From Celeribacter baekdonensis B30 (GTDB taxonomy: Bacteria > Pseudomonadota > Alphaproteobacteria > Rhodobacterales > Rhodobacteraceae): a stretch of 64,000 bases of DNA. Numbering within the stretch: position 1 is the stretch's first letter; the number at the start of each line of letters is the position of its first letter. Shown here piece by piece: positions 26,930 to 36,414 of the stretch. Under the pieces are notes generated by a model, which saw nothing but the letters and a program-made list of their open reading frames with translations, ran no database searches and had not been told where the DNA came from. A program made the translations under genes and the position numbers. The stretch is from contig NZ_AMRK01000018.1 in the NCBI RefSeq assembly GCF_000299875.1, positions 1-64,000 on the forward strand, given 5' to 3'.

Positions 26930-26957
26930 AAGGGCGCGGGTCATACCGCGCCCTTTT
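26930..26957 (+). terminator. Terminator-like hairpin between aapJ and aapQ
   Basis: A 10-bp stem AAGGGCGCGG (26930-26939) with CCGCGCCCTT (26946-26955) and a short T tail (TTTT). In ABC operons such hairpins after the binding-protein gene stabilise its mRNA and reduce downstream expression. Confidence 0.78.
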
Positions 26958-27059
26958 CCGTTCTGACGCTACCCAAACGATAGTCAAACATTTCGGCGTG
27001 CGGACCATGGGATCGCGCGGGGTATGGGTTTATTCAGGGGAAACAGGGGACCGTCTCTT

Positions 27060-28280
27060 ATGACGACACTTACAGATATACCGCAAAGTCAGGGTTTTCG
27101 GCTCAGTCAGTTGATTTACGATACGCGGTATCGCTCGATCACCATCCAAGTCATTGTTTTTATAGCCTTCATGCTGGTTGGCTGGATACTTGTCCGCAAC
27201 GTGACGATCAATCTTGCCAATCTTGGCAAGGAAATTGATTTCACGTTTTTGCGCAACCCGTCCAACTATGACATCCAGCAGACCTTGATCGAATATGACT
27301 CGACATCGAGCAATTTCCGCGCCGCCATGGTTGGCTTGCTGAACACGCTTCTTGTCGCCTTCCTGGGGTGCATTCTGGCAACTTTGGTGGGGGTCACGGC
27401 CGGTGTGTTGCGCCTGTCGAAAAACTGGCTCGTGGCCAAGATCATGACGGTCTATGTCGAAACCTTCCGCAACATCCCGGTGGTGATCTGGATCATCGCC
27501 ACGATGGCGGTCTTGTCCGAGACCCTGCCTCAACCAAGCGCCTTTCGGGGTGAAACGCCTTCGGCGTCGATGTGGCTTTGGGATACGGTTGCGGTGACCA
27601 ACCGGGGGACATACATCCCCATGCCGGTTTGGGGCGCAGGTTCCGTCTTTGTGATTGTCACGTTCTTGTTGTCGCTTCTGGCCATCTGGTCCTTTGGCAA
27701 ATGGGCGCAACGCCGCTTTGAAGCGACCGGGCAAATCCTGCCAACCGCTTGGATCAAACTGGCGATCTTCATCGCGCCGACGCTTTTGGTTTACATGGCT
27801 TTGGGTGCTCCGATCACCTTTGATTCCCCGGCGCTCAAAGGTTTTAATTTTCAGGGTGGCATTCAGCTTAGCAACTCGATGATCGCACTTTGGCTGGCGC
27901 TGTCTATCTACACCGGTGCCTTTATTGCCGAAATCGTGCGCGCGGGCATTCTCGCGGTCTCCAAGGGCCAGACCGAAGCGGCCTTTGCCCTGGGTCTTCG
28001 TCCCTCGCGCACAATGAACCTTGTGATCCTGCCACAGGCGCTCCGTGTCATCATCCCGCCGCTGATTTCACAGTTCCTCAACCTGACCAAAAACTCCTCT
28101 CTCGCTCTGGCTGTGGGTTATCAAGATTTGCGCGCCACGCTGGGCGGGACAACGATGAACAACACCGGGCGCGAGCTTGAATGCATGCTTTTGATGATGC
28201 TGATTTATCTCATCGTCTCTCTGATCATTTCATCGGGCATGAACGTTTACAACAAATCCATGAAGTTGAAGGAGCGTTAA
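27060..28280 (+). CDS. aapQ: General L-amino-acid ABC transporter permease
   Basis: A 406-residue inner-membrane permease of the HisM/GlnP type. It has a long periplasmic insertion between helices, typical of AapQ, and the EAA loop ALGLRPSRTMNLVILPQALR that docks the ATPase. The ATG at 27060 with AGGGGA nine bases upstream is preferred over an in-frame ATG at 27024. Two bases separate it from aapM. Confidence 0.93.
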   Translation: MTTLTDIPQSQGFRLSQLIYDTRYRSITIQVIVFIAFMLVGWILVRNVTINLANLGKEIDFTFLRNPSNYDIQQTLIEYDSTSSNFRAAMVGLLNTLLVAFLGCILATLVGVTAGVLRLSKNWLVAKIMTVYVETFRNIPVVIWIIATMAVLSETLPQPSAFRGETPSASMWLWDTVAVTNRGTYIPMPVWGAGSVFVIVTFLLSLLAIWSFGKWAQRRFEATGQILPTAWIKLAIFIAPTLLVYMALGAPITFDSPALKGFNFQGGIQLSNSMIALWLALSIYTGAFIAEIVRAGILAVSKGQTEAAFALGLRPSRTMNLVILPQALRVIIPPLISQFLNLTKNSSLALAVGYQDLRATLGGTTMNNTGRELECMLLMMLIYLIVSLIISSGMNVYNKSMKLKER

Positions 28281-28281
28281 G

Positions 28282-29598
28282 ATGAGTGATCAAAAATCGA
28301 CCATCGCCTATGTGCGCTCCGAAATTTTAGAACAACAACCGGCCCCCCGTGGACAGGTCGGGGCCTCCAAATGGGTCCGTGAAAACCTGTTTTCGGGCTG
28401 GTTCAACACGATTTTGACGCTGGTGTCGCTCTATCTGGTGTTCAATCTGTTGCAAGCGCTCGTGCCTTGGGCCTTTGGCGGGGTTTGGACCGCGGATTCC
28501 TTGCAGGACTGTCGCACCATCCTCAACGAACGCTATGGCAACACCCATCATGCCTGTTGGGCCGTCATCAACGAGCGTTGGAACCAGATCGTCTATGGGA
28601 CATTTTTCCCGTCCAGCGAATATTGGCGCACCCATGTCGCCTTTGTCCTGTTGATCCTCGCGATCTTGCCGGTGCTGTTCGATGCACTCCCCCGCAAGAT
28701 GATGTGGATCACCGTGGCCTATCCGTTTGTCATGGTCTGGCTGATCTGGGGGGGCTCGCTTTGGGGGCCGCTCTCTGTGGCTGTCGGCTTTGGGATTGCC
28801 TATTTTGCCGCCTCGGTGGCGGCGCGTTATCTTGGTTCTGGCCTGATTGCTCTGGTCTCTGTTGTCGCCGCTTTGGTATGGTGGATGATCCTTGGCCCCA
28901 TCGTGGTCTCGGCGCTCAACGACACAGTGCCGCTCTTGGCCTTACGTGAAATCCAAAGCCGCGAGCTTGGCGGGTTTGTCATCTCCGTGATCATTGGTGT
29001 CTCCGGCATTGCTCTGTCGCTGCCGTTGGGCATCATCCTCGCTTTGGGGCGCCAATCCGATCTGCCTTTGGTGAAAATGATCTGTGTCGGTTTCATCGAA
29101 TTCCTGCGGGGCGTGCCACTGATCACCTTGCTGTTCACCGCCTCGCTGTTGCTGAACTACTTCCTGCCCCCTGATACCGAGTTTGACCTCACCTTACGCG
29201 TCATCGTCATGGTGACCTTGTTCTCTTCCGCCTATATGGCCGAAGTGATCCGCGGCGGTCTTGCCGCCCTGCCAAAGGGTCAATACGAGGCCGCCGATGC
29301 GCTGGGTCTCGACTATTGGAAAGCACAGCGGCTTGTCATCATGCCGCAAGCGTTGAAAATCTCGATTCCGGGTATCGTGAACACCTTTATCGGCCTGTTC
29401 AAAGACACCACTCTGGTCTTTTTCATCGGCATTTTCGACATGCTCGCCGCCGCTCAGGCGATCCGCGCAAACTCCGCATGGAACGGCATCACTTGGGAAC
29501 TCTACATCTTCATCGGACTTATCTTTTGGGTCTGCTGTTTCTCTATGTCTCGTTATTCACAGTGGCTGGAGCGCAAGCTCCGCACCGATCACCGTTAA
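28282..29598 (+). CDS. aapM: General L-amino-acid ABC transporter permease
   Basis: The second permease, 438 residues, with about eight hydrophobic helices and the EAA loop ADALGLDYWKAQRLVIMPQA. Its long N-terminal hydrophobic region and WGGSLWGPLSVAVG segment match AapM. Pairs with AapQ to form the membrane channel. Confidence 0.93.
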   Translation: MSDQKSTIAYVRSEILEQQPAPRGQVGASKWVRENLFSGWFNTILTLVSLYLVFNLLQALVPWAFGGVWTADSLQDCRTILNERYGNTHHACWAVINERWNQIVYGTFFPSSEYWRTHVAFVLLILAILPVLFDALPRKMMWITVAYPFVMVWLIWGGSLWGPLSVAVGFGIAYFAASVAARYLGSGLIALVSVVAALVWWMILGPIVVSALNDTVPLLALREIQSRELGGFVISVIIGVSGIALSLPLGIILALGRQSDLPLVKMICVGFIEFLRGVPLITLLFTASLLLNYFLPPDTEFDLTLRVIVMVTLFSSAYMAEVIRGGLAALPKGQYEAADALGLDYWKAQRLVIMPQALKISIPGIVNTFIGLFKDTTLVFFIGIFDMLAAAQAIRANSAWNGITWELYIFIGLIFWVCCFSMSRYSQWLERKLRTDHR

Positions 29599-29613
29599 GA
29601 AAGGAGACCGGAT

Positions 29614-30402
29614 ATGTCTCTCGCAGAAGACCGCACAATCGACCGCTCGAAGCTGACCGTCTCCGATGAGGTGGCCGTTCAGATCGTCAATATGAACAAA
29701 TGGTATGGGGAATTTCACGTGTTGCGTGACATCAACCTGACCGTCAATCGCGGTGAGCGGATCGTCATCGCCGGGCCGTCTGGCTCCGGTAAATCGACGA
29801 TGATCCGTTGTATCAATCGCCTCGAAGAGCACCAAAAGGGCAAGATCATTGTCGATGGCACCGAATTGACTTCGGATTTGAAAAACATCGACAAAATCCG
29901 TTCGGAAGTCGGAATGTGCTTTCAGCACTTCAACTTGTTTCCGCATCTCACCATCTTGGAAAACTGTACGCTTGCGCCGATGTGGGTCCGCAAAACGCCG
30001 AAACGCGAGGCCGAAGAAATCGCGATGCATTTCCTCGAAAAAGTGAAAATCCCGGAACAGGCCGACAAATACCCCGGCATGCTTTCGGGGGGGCAGCAAC
30101 AGCGCGTGGCCATTGCCCGCTCGCTGTGCATGAAACCGCGGATCATGTTGTTTGACGAGCCGACCTCGGCGCTTGATCCGGAGATGATCAAAGAGGTGCT
30201 CGACACCATGATCGAACTGGCCGAAGAGGGCATGACCATGCTCTGCGTGACCCATGAAATGGGGTTTGCCCGTCAGGTCGCCAACCGCGTGATCTTCATG
30301 GACCAGGGTCAGATCGTCGAACAAAACGAGCCGGAAGAGTTTTTCAACAATCCGAAATCGGATCGCACCAAACTGTTTCTGTCTCAGATCCTCGGCCACT
30401 AA
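29614..30402 (+). CDS. aapP: General L-amino-acid ABC transporter ATP-binding protein
   Basis: A 262-residue ABC ATPase. Walker [10 protein letters not shown], signature [15 protein letters not shown], Walker [16 protein letters not shown] and switch histidine in CVTHEMGFA are all intact. AAGGAG precedes the ATG. Last gene of the aap operon; a terminator follows 30 bases later. Confidence 0.95.
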   Translation: MSLAEDRTIDRSKLTVSDEVAVQIVNMNKWYGEFHVLRDINLTVNRGERIVIAGPSGSGKSTMIRCINRLEEHQKGKIIVDGTELTSDLKNIDKIRSEVGMCFQHFNLFPHLTILENCTLAPMWVRKTPKREAEEIAMHFLEKVKIPEQADKYPGMLSGGQQQRVAIARSLCMKPRIMLFDEPTSALDPEMIKEVLDTMIELAEEGMTMLCVTHEMGFARQVANRVIFMDQGQIVEQNEPEEFFNNPKSDRTKLFLSQILGH

Positions 30403-30432
30403 ACCAACACCAGATCACACACTATCGCAGAC

Positions 30433-30464
30433 CAAAGGACGCTCTTCGGGGCGTCCTTTGTTTT
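30433..30464 (+). terminator. Intrinsic terminator after aapP
   Basis: A 10-bp stem CAAAGGACGC (30433-30442) with GCGTCCTTTG (30451-30460), loop TCTTCGGG, then TTTT. Ends the aapJQMP transcript. Confidence 0.87.
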
Positions 30465-30650
30465 GGGTGCCTCCTGACCGGGTATCTTCCGGGCGGGTGT
30501 CGCACTGGAGGCGCAGTATCGTCACAAAAACTTCGCATCCGCGTCACGCAGAATATGCTTTGTGGTGAAATTCATCCGTACGATTATGCCCCCCAAAACC
30601 CAAACGATCCTAGGCTGTGCCTCGGCCAATCCATTAGAGCAGCGCCCCTC

Positions 30651-31862
30651 ATGACCCTACACACGTTCCAAGGCGCAACCGTCTACCTCCCCGGCGAAAT
30701 CGCACAGGTCAATGTCACCGTGTTTGACGGCCATATCGTTGAAATCGACGGTCCGGCGCAGGGCGAGATCATTGATGCCAAGGGTAAAACCCTTGCCCCC
30801 GCGTTGATCGACGTCCATGGCGATGCGTTTGAACGCCAACTCATGCCCCGTCCCGGTGTTTTTTTCCCGCTTGAGGCTGCTGTGATCGACACCGATCGAC
30901 AACTCGCTTCCAACGGCATCGCGACCGCCTATCATGCCGTCACGCTCGGCTGGGAACCGGGGCTGCGCGATGTGGCGCGCGGTCGCCATATGATGCAAGC
31001 GTTGTTGGATTTGGCCCCACGCCTTACGGTTGAAAACCGGGTTCAACTGCGCTGGGAAACCTTTGCTCTTGAGGCGCTTGATGTCATCGAATGGGCGCTT
31101 GGCGCGCCGTTTTTGCCCTCCATCGCCTTTAATGATCACACATCCATGACCATGCGCGGGTTTGATGTTGCGATCCAGGAACGGGCGTTTGAATTTTCAC
31201 CCGCGTTTTCCGTGGCCGATCTCACTGATCCCCGGATGACCGCCCGCATCGCGGCCAAGGCGCATCGTTCGGGGCTTACCAATGCCGAATACGTCGCGCT
31301 TTTGGCCCGTGTCTGGGAACGGCGGTCTGACGTGCCTGCGGCCATCGACAGGGTCGCCGATCTGGGCCGCGAAGCTGGCGCTCCCATGCTAAGCCATGAT
31401 GACACCCGCTCTGAAACCCGGAGCTATTTCCGCGCGTTGGGTGCGAGAGCGGCGGAATTTCCCATGGTGATGGAGGCGGCTCTGGCCGCGCGAGACAGGG
31501 GCGATCTGATCATTTTTGGCGCGCCCAATGCCGCCCGCGGTGGCAGCCACATCGGCTCTTTGAGCGCGGGCGATATGGTGGAAGCGGGGCTTTGCGACGC
31601 CTTGGCCTCGGATTATTTCTATCCGGCGATGTTGGCCGCCGTGGCGCGGTTGGACGCCGATAAACGTGCGGATCGCAGCGCAATTTGGTCTCTGGTCTCC
31701 GCGGGTCCGGCACGGGCGATGAACCTGAGCGACCGGGGTGAGATCGCGCTTGGAAAACGCGCCGATCTTGTGCTGATCGACTGGCCCGAGGGCCAAGCGC
31801 CCTCGGTGCTGGGCACTTGGGTTGGTGGACGATGCGCCTATCGTGGTCAGCCCGCCGGATGA
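30651..31862 (+). CDS. PhnM-like amidohydrolase (paralog of the phn-operon PhnM)
   Basis: A 403-residue metal-dependent hydrolase related to PhnM, which releases pyrophosphate from alpha-D-ribose 1-methylphosphonate 5-triphosphate. It keeps LAPALIDVHGDAFER (metal-binding HGD), MPRPGVFFPLEAA, the SIAFNDHTSM segment, LSHDDTRSE and the closing ASDYFYPAMLAAV and GKRADLVLIDW motifs. The canonical phn-operon PhnM is encoded separately at 38296-39477, so this second copy may act on another substrate. It starts a three-gene operon with an MFS transporter and a TIM-barrel protein, all overlapping. ATG 30651 has only a poor ribosome-binding site. Confidence 0.82.
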   Translation: MTLHTFQGATVYLPGEIAQVNVTVFDGHIVEIDGPAQGEIIDAKGKTLAPALIDVHGDAFERQLMPRPGVFFPLEAAVIDTDRQLASNGIATAYHAVTLGWEPGLRDVARGRHMMQALLDLAPRLTVENRVQLRWETFALEALDVIEWALGAPFLPSIAFNDHTSMTMRGFDVAIQERAFEFSPAFSVADLTDPRMTARIAAKAHRSGLTNAEYVALLARVWERRSDVPAAIDRVADLGREAGAPMLSHDDTRSETRSYFRALGARAAEFPMVMEAALAARDRGDLIIFGAPNAARGGSHIGSLSAGDMVEAGLCDALASDYFYPAMLAAVARLDADKRADRSAIWSLVSAGPARAMNLSDRGEIALGKRADLVLIDWPEGQAPSVLGTWVGGRCAYRGQPAG

Positions 31863-33064
31863 AACCAGATCTGCGCGATTACATCCCTTCTGTTGGCCTC
31901 GGACTCACGCAGATTCTGGGCTACGGCAGTCTGATGTATGCCTATGCCGTGCTGTTGCCACGGATGGCTGACCATCTCGATCTTTCGCTGTCGACCGTTT
32001 TTGGCATCCTGTCATTGGGCCTGTTGTTTGGCGGGCTTGTCTCACCCGTGGCGGGCATGTTGGTTGATCGCTTTGGCGGGCGTTGGGTCATGACACTTGG
32101 CTCGATCGGTGCCGGACTGGCGCTGATGTCCCTGTCACAAGTGAGCGGAAAATTCGGGCTTTTCCTTGCGATCTTGCTGGCCGAGGGGGCGGGCATGTTC
32201 GTGCTCTACAACGTTGCTTTTGCTGCGATCATGCGGATTGAGAGTCGTGTCCCTGCGGCGCGGGCGATTTCGATCATTGCTCTTTTTGGTGGTGTGGCCT
32301 CGACAATCTTTTGGCCTTTGACCCTGAGCCTTGCCAATGCGTTCGGTTGGCAGAGCACATGGATCACCTTGGGTCTCATGGTGCTTTTGATTTGTACGCC
32401 GCTGCATTTTGTTCTCCTCGGCGGACCGCAAAAAGGCCCGGAGGCAATCACCGCCCCGCTGAATCAGGACTGGCCCGAACTGCAAGGGGCCGTGCGACAG
32501 AAAGCGATGCTTTGGATGATCTTGTCCTTTGTGTTCTCGGGCTATGTGATGGGGGCTGTGATGACGCTTTGGGTGAGCAATGTGCAGACATTGGGGCACA
32601 CAGCCGCGACAGCCGCCTTTGCGGGCGCCGTGATCGGACCGTTTAAAACCGTGGGGCGCGGGTTTGAAATGCTCGTAAGCCGAAACCTCTATCCGCTTGT
32701 GACCTATGCTATGTCGCTTGGGTTGATGATGGCCGGGTTTATCCTCCTTCTGGGGTTCGGAGCCAGTTTCATCGGCCTGCTCTGTGCTGCCGCGCTCTAT
32801 GGCATGGGGGATGGGATCAAAACCATTGCCCGAGGCACGTTGCCGCTCGCTCTGTTTGGGCAGCAAGGTTACGGCGCGCGGCTGGGCTGGATGTCCTTTG
32901 TGCAAATGGCGGTCAACGCCTCGGCCCCTTTCACCTTTGCCTATCTGGCGGAGCAGTTTGGCGGGTGGTGGTCCTTTGCAGCCATGGCCGCTTGCCTGTG
33001 CTTTGCCCTTGCGACGTATTTTTTGATCCCCGACCCAAGGAGAAATCGCCATGTTGCCGCTTAA
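31859..33064 (+). CDS. MFS transporter
   Basis: A 401-residue twelve-helix major-facilitator permease. The loop between helices 2 and 3 reads GMLVDRFGGRWVM, the MFS A-motif. ATG 31859 overlaps the PhnM-like gene by ATGA, and its 3' end overlaps the isomerase gene by 14 bases. Substrate unknown; by context it could carry a phosphorus-containing or sugar-linked compound handled by its neighbours (inference). Confidence 0.85.
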   Translation: MKPDLRDYIPSVGLGLTQILGYGSLMYAYAVLLPRMADHLDLSLSTVFGILSLGLLFGGLVSPVAGMLVDRFGGRWVMTLGSIGAGLALMSLSQVSGKFGLFLAILLAEGAGMFVLYNVAFAAIMRIESRVPAARAISIIALFGGVASTIFWPLTLSLANAFGWQSTWITLGLMVLLICTPLHFVLLGGPQKGPEAITAPLNQDWPELQGAVRQKAMLWMILSFVFSGYVMGAVMTLWVSNVQTLGHTAATAAFAGAVIGPFKTVGRGFEMLVSRNLYPLVTYAMSLGLMMAGFILLLGFGASFIGLLCAAALYGMGDGIKTIARGTLPLALFGQQGYGARLGWMSFVQMAVNASAPFTFAYLAEQFGGWWSFAAMAACLCFALATYFLIPDPRRNRHVAA

Positions 33065-33866
33065 GATTGGTGCCTGCCTGAAAACGGGTGAGATTGCTTC
33101 GCATCGGGAGTGGCTGTTTGAGGCTGACCGCGACATCGAAGTGCAGGATTTCATGACCCATGCCGCCCTCACGGGCGAGTTTGAGGCGCGTATCGCTGCG
33201 GCGAAAACCGCGCTTGTGGGGCATGCCGGGCGGGTCGGGATTCATGGCCCTTATGAGGGCCTTGATCTCGACAATAAGGATCCGGAATTGCGCCCGCTCA
33301 TCACCGCGCGATTTTTGCGGGCGTTGGAAGCAGCGGACCGGATCGGCGCCCGCCAGATGGTGCTGCACTCGCCCTATACGCGTTGGTATAAAAACAATCT
33401 TTTGTGTACCAAGGGCTATGCCGAGGCCAAACTTAAACGCATTCAGAGCGTCCTGACACCGGTCGTGCGCGCCGCCGAAGACATGGGCATCACGCTTGTG
33501 ATCGAAAATATTCAGGACGTGGACCCGGCCACACGGCGCAAGATGGTCGAAAGCTTTGCTTCGCCTTCGGTTGCCCTGTCAATCGACACGGGTCATGCGC
33601 ATTTGGCACGGTGCATGTCCGGCGCGCCGCCTGTGGATTATTTCGTGCGGGACGCGGGGGAGCAGTTGCAGCATATCCATATTCAGGACGTGGACGGCTA
33701 TGCCGATCGCCATTGGGCGCCGGGCGAGGGCGACATTGAGTGGTCTGCGGTGTTTCGCGCTCTAAGCACCTGTGCGCGTGCGCCGCATGTGGTTTTGGAA
33801 CTGCGCAACAAGGCCGACATCCCCAAAGGCTACGCCTATCTCAAAGGGCTTGGTCTGGTTGCATAA
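33051..33866 (+). CDS. Sugar-phosphate isomerase/epimerase-like TIM-barrel protein
   Basis: A 271-residue member of the xylose-isomerase-like/AP-endonuclease-2 superfamily. Candidate metal ligands: H in VLHSPYTRW, E in TLVIENIQD, D and H in LSIDTGHAHLA, H in IHIQDVDGY, E in VLELRNK. AAGGAG eight bases upstream supports ATG 33051. Last gene of the three-gene operon. The specific reaction is unknown. Confidence 0.8.
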   Translation: MLPLKIGACLKTGEIASHREWLFEADRDIEVQDFMTHAALTGEFEARIAAAKTALVGHAGRVGIHGPYEGLDLDNKDPELRPLITARFLRALEAADRIGARQMVLHSPYTRWYKNNLLCTKGYAEAKLKRIQSVLTPVVRAAEDMGITLVIENIQDVDPATRRKMVESFASPSVALSIDTGHAHLARCMSGAPPVDYFVRDAGEQLQHIHIQDVDGYADRHWAPGEGDIEWSAVFRALSTCARAPHVVLELRNKADIPKGYAYLKGLGLVA

Positions 33867-33873
33867 AACGATA

Positions 33874-33902
33874 AGCCCGCCGTCATGGAGCTGCGGCGGG
33901 CT
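33874..33902. terminator. Bidirectional hairpin between the convergent operons
   Basis: AGCCCGCCG (33874-33882) pairs over 9 bp with CGGCGGGCT (33894-33902). On the minus strand the stem is followed by TTATCGTTTT, so it probably ends the phnCDEE-acetyltransferase transcript; on the plus strand no clear T run follows. Confidence 0.6.
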
Positions 33903-33914
33903 CTGTGACGAGGG

Positions 33915-34541
33915 TTAGCGATATTTTTCAATAAACGCGTCAATGTCCAAGGCCCGAATATCTGGCAAGGCCTGTTTGTATGTGTCGCGCGGCCAATCCC
34001 AGACGGCGATCTCCATGAGGGCAGCCGCCTGAGCTGCCGTAAAGCGGGGTTTGATCTCGCGCGCAGGGACACCGCCGACCACGGTATAGGGCGCGACGTC
34101 TTTGGTCACGACGGCCCCGGCGCCAATAACGGCTCCGGTCCCGATGGTCACGCCTGCGGTGATGGTCACGCCATGACCGATCCAAACGTCGTGACCGATG
34201 GTGACCCAATGATCCTTGCGCCATTCGAAGAAATCGTGGTCATCCTCACCCAGCCCATAGGCCTCGGCGCGGTACACCGAATGGTGTTGTACCGCGCGCC
34301 ATGTCGGGTGATTGCCGGGGTTGATCCGCGCCGCATTGGCGATGGAACAAAATTTGCCGATACTCGTCCAAACCACATGGCAGTGTTGCGTGATATAGGA
34401 GTAATCCCCCATGCTGGACGACTTCATCATCGTGCCCTTGCCAACCTCCGTCCAGGCACCCAGATCACAATCGCTGACATCGGCCTCGGGGTGAATCGAG
34501 GGCCTTTCAGAAAGCTGTTTCTTTGATCCTGCACCGCTCAT
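33915..34541 (-). CDS. Hexapeptide-repeat acetyltransferase of phosphonate clusters
   Basis: A 208-residue left-handed beta-helix protein of the type recurrent in phn operons (TIGR03308). Hexapeptide turns are clear in [20 protein letters not shown] and [20 protein letters not shown]. The motif [11 protein letters not shown] and FFEWRK are typical. It is related to chloramphenicol/xenobiotic acetyltransferases; in phn clusters members probably acetylate aminophosphonates, but the exact role is inference. ATG 34541 overlaps the phnE stop by four bases; longer upstream starts would run into phnE. Confidence 0.82.
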   Translation of the reverse strand: MSGAGSKKQLSERPSIHPEADVSDCDLGAWTEVGKGTMMKSSSMGDYSYITQHCHVVWTSIGKFCSIANAARINPGNHPTWRAVQHHSVYRAEAYGLGEDDHDFFEWRKDHWVTIGHDVWIGHGVTITAGVTIGTGAVIGAGAVVTKDVAPYTVVGGVPAREIKPRFTAAQAAALMEIAVWDWPRDTYKQALPDIRALDIDAFIEKYR

Positions 34542-35395
34542 TTCGTGCCCTCCCAATCGCCAATGATGCGTGCCCGAATGATCCCCGAAAGATGGTCGAT
34601 CACATAGACCATGGCGATGATCAGAAAGATGATGGACCACGCCTCGTCCCATTTGTACGCGGAAATCCGATCCGACAGCAGAAATCCAATCCCGCCTGCG
34701 CCCACGATCCCGAGGATGGTGCCGGAGCGGACGTTGGATTCGAAATTATAAAGCAGGATGGACAGGATCACCGGATTGACCTGTGGTGCGATGCCAAAGC
34801 GGATTTGTTGAAACCGTGTCCCGCCCGAGGCCTTGACCCCATCAATAGGTTTGGTCGAGGTGTTTTCAATTGCCTCGGAGAACAGTTTGGCAAAGGTGCC
34901 GACCTCAGAGACAGCGATGGCCAAAATACCCGCCAATGGCCCAAGCCCGAACGCCCGAATGAAAATCAACGCGAGGATCAGCGTTTCGAAGGCGCGGATG
35001 ATGTCATAGCCGCGCCGTACCCCGAGGCGCAGACCATTCAGCCGGTTGATGTTTTTGGCCCCCAAAAACGACAAAGGAAACGCCACGACGGCCCCCAACA
35101 GCGTCCCCATGAAGGCGATGGAAAGCGTTTCCCCCAACCCTTTGAGAATTTCGGAAAACTCCGTCCAGCTTTTCCAGATATAGGGGGGGAACATAAAGCC
35201 CAACACATCTCCCAGACGGCCAAGACCGATCCAGATGCGGGTTGGGCTAAAATTGAAAACCCAAAGACAATAGAGCATCAGCCCCGCGAACAGCGTCCAA
35301 AGCGCGATCCGGCGCAGGCGCAGGGCCAGTGGGAGATGAAAGGCGCGTGGCACACGGGCGCGGGCCTGTTCGATTTGCGCTTGGGTCAGGCTCAT
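34538..35395 (-). CDS. phnE: Phosphonate ABC transporter permease PhnE (second copy)
   Basis: A 285-residue permease with about six helices. The EAA-type loop [20 protein letters not shown] contacts PhnC, and [19 protein letters not shown] is the PhnE-specific C-terminal motif. Overlaps the upstream phnE by ATGA. Two phnE genes in tandem are common in alphaproteobacteria and suggest a heterodimeric channel. Confidence 0.93.
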   Translation of the reverse strand: MSLTQAQIEQARARVPRAFHLPLALRLRRIALWTLFAGLMLYCLWVFNFSPTRIWIGLGRLGDVLGFMFPPYIWKSWTEFSEILKGLGETLSIAFMGTLLGAVVAFPLSFLGAKNINRLNGLRLGVRRGYDIIRAFETLILALIFIRAFGLGPLAGILAIAVSEVGTFAKLFSEAIENTSTKPIDGVKASGGTRFQQIRFGIAPQVNPVILSILLYNFESNVRSGTILGIVGAGGIGFLLSDRISAYKWDEAWSIIFLIIAMVYVIDHLSGIIRARIIGDWEGTK

Positions 35396-36342
35396 GGACG
35401 ATCCTCCATTCCGATCATTTTATGGCGCAGTTTCTCGGAGCCGTAGTCGATAACGATGACGGTCGCGAGAATGATGAGAAACAGCGCAGAGAGATCGGTG
35501 TATTCCTGAAAACTCATGGCTGTTCGAAATTCCTGCCCCAAACCGCCCGCGCCGACATAGCCGATGATGGAGGAGGAGCGCACGTTGATCTCAAAGCGCA
35601 GCAACGTGTAGCTGATAATGTTGGGAAGCACCTGCGGCACGGCGCCGTAGCGGATTTGATCGAACCATGTGCCCCCGGCCGCTTTGACCCCTTCGAGCGG
35701 GCGCATGTCGATGTTTTCGTTCACTTCGGAATAGAGCTTGCCTAAAGCGCCACAGGCATGAGTGCCAATGGCCAAAACGCCCGCCATCGGACCCACAGAG
35801 AAGCAAAACACAAAGATCAGCGCCCAGACGATGTCGGGTACAGTGCGGGTGATTTCGAGCAAACGACGGGTCAGCCACAACACCCATTTGTTAGGCGACA
35901 GGTTCCGCGCTGCTGGAAAGGAAAGCAAAAACCCGCCCACAACGCCGAATGTGGTCGCCATAAAGGCAATGAGCACCGTCTCCCAAAGCAGTTTGAGCCA
36001 GGTTTTCCAACGCCAGAACCATGCGCCAAAATCGCTCCAAAAACTATCCCACCGCAGGGTTGGGAGGGTCTGGGACACATATTCGCCCAACCGGGGCAAC
36101 CCCGCAGGAATGATCCAGCGCCATTCGCGTGCCCCGTCGGGCATCGTGACTTGGGTGATCTTAAAAAAATCTCCGATCCATGCCGAAAACGCGAAAAGCG
36201 ACACGAGGACAAGCGTGCCAATGGCCCAGTTCCGCCGTGCTTGACGGCGTTTTGTGGCGAAGTCCAATTCGAATTGTGTCAGCCGACTCGGCGCGGCTGC
36301 GTCGACGGTCAAGGGCGGCATTGGGGCGACTGTGAAGGTCAT
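35392..36342 (-). CDS. phnE: Phosphonate ABC transporter permease PhnE (first copy)
   Basis: A 316-residue permease with an N-terminal cytoplasmic extension of about 40 residues. The EAA loop EGVKAAGGTWFDQIRYGAVP and the motif RSSSIIGYVGAGGLGQEF are present. Separated from phnD by a hairpin at 36374-36401. ATG 36342 gives the family-typical length. Confidence 0.93.
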   Translation of the reverse strand: MTFTVAPMPPLTVDAAAPSRLTQFELDFATKRRQARRNWAIGTLVLVSLFAFSAWIGDFFKITQVTMPDGAREWRWIIPAGLPRLGEYVSQTLPTLRWDSFWSDFGAWFWRWKTWLKLLWETVLIAFMATTFGVVGGFLLSFPAARNLSPNKWVLWLTRRLLEITRTVPDIVWALIFVFCFSVGPMAGVLAIGTHACGALGKLYSEVNENIDMRPLEGVKAAGGTWFDQIRYGAVPQVLPNIISYTLLRFEINVRSSSIIGYVGAGGLGQEFRTAMSFQEYTDLSALFLIILATVIVIDYGSEKLRHKMIGMEDRP

Positions 36343-36373
36343 ATGAACCTCTGAGAGATCAGGCCAAAAGGAT

Positions 36374-36401
36374 AAAAGGGGACACCAGTGTGCCCCCTTT
36401 T
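36374..36401 (-). terminator. Terminator-like hairpin between phnD and phnE
   Basis: On the minus strand AAAAGGGG (complement of 36394-36401) pairs with CCCCTTTT (complement of 36374-36381), with a CAC/GTG inner stem after one mismatch, and the CCCCTTTT arm supplies the T tract. It probably allows more PhnD than PhnE, as with other binding-protein genes. Confidence 0.72.
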
Positions 36402-36414
36402 AAATGCAGGTTGA

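Noticed and set aside
34523-36354. Plus-strand open frames opposite the phnE genes
   Set aside because: The minus-strand permeases have clear motifs and coupled starts; the plus-strand frames have low-complexity charged products without motifs.
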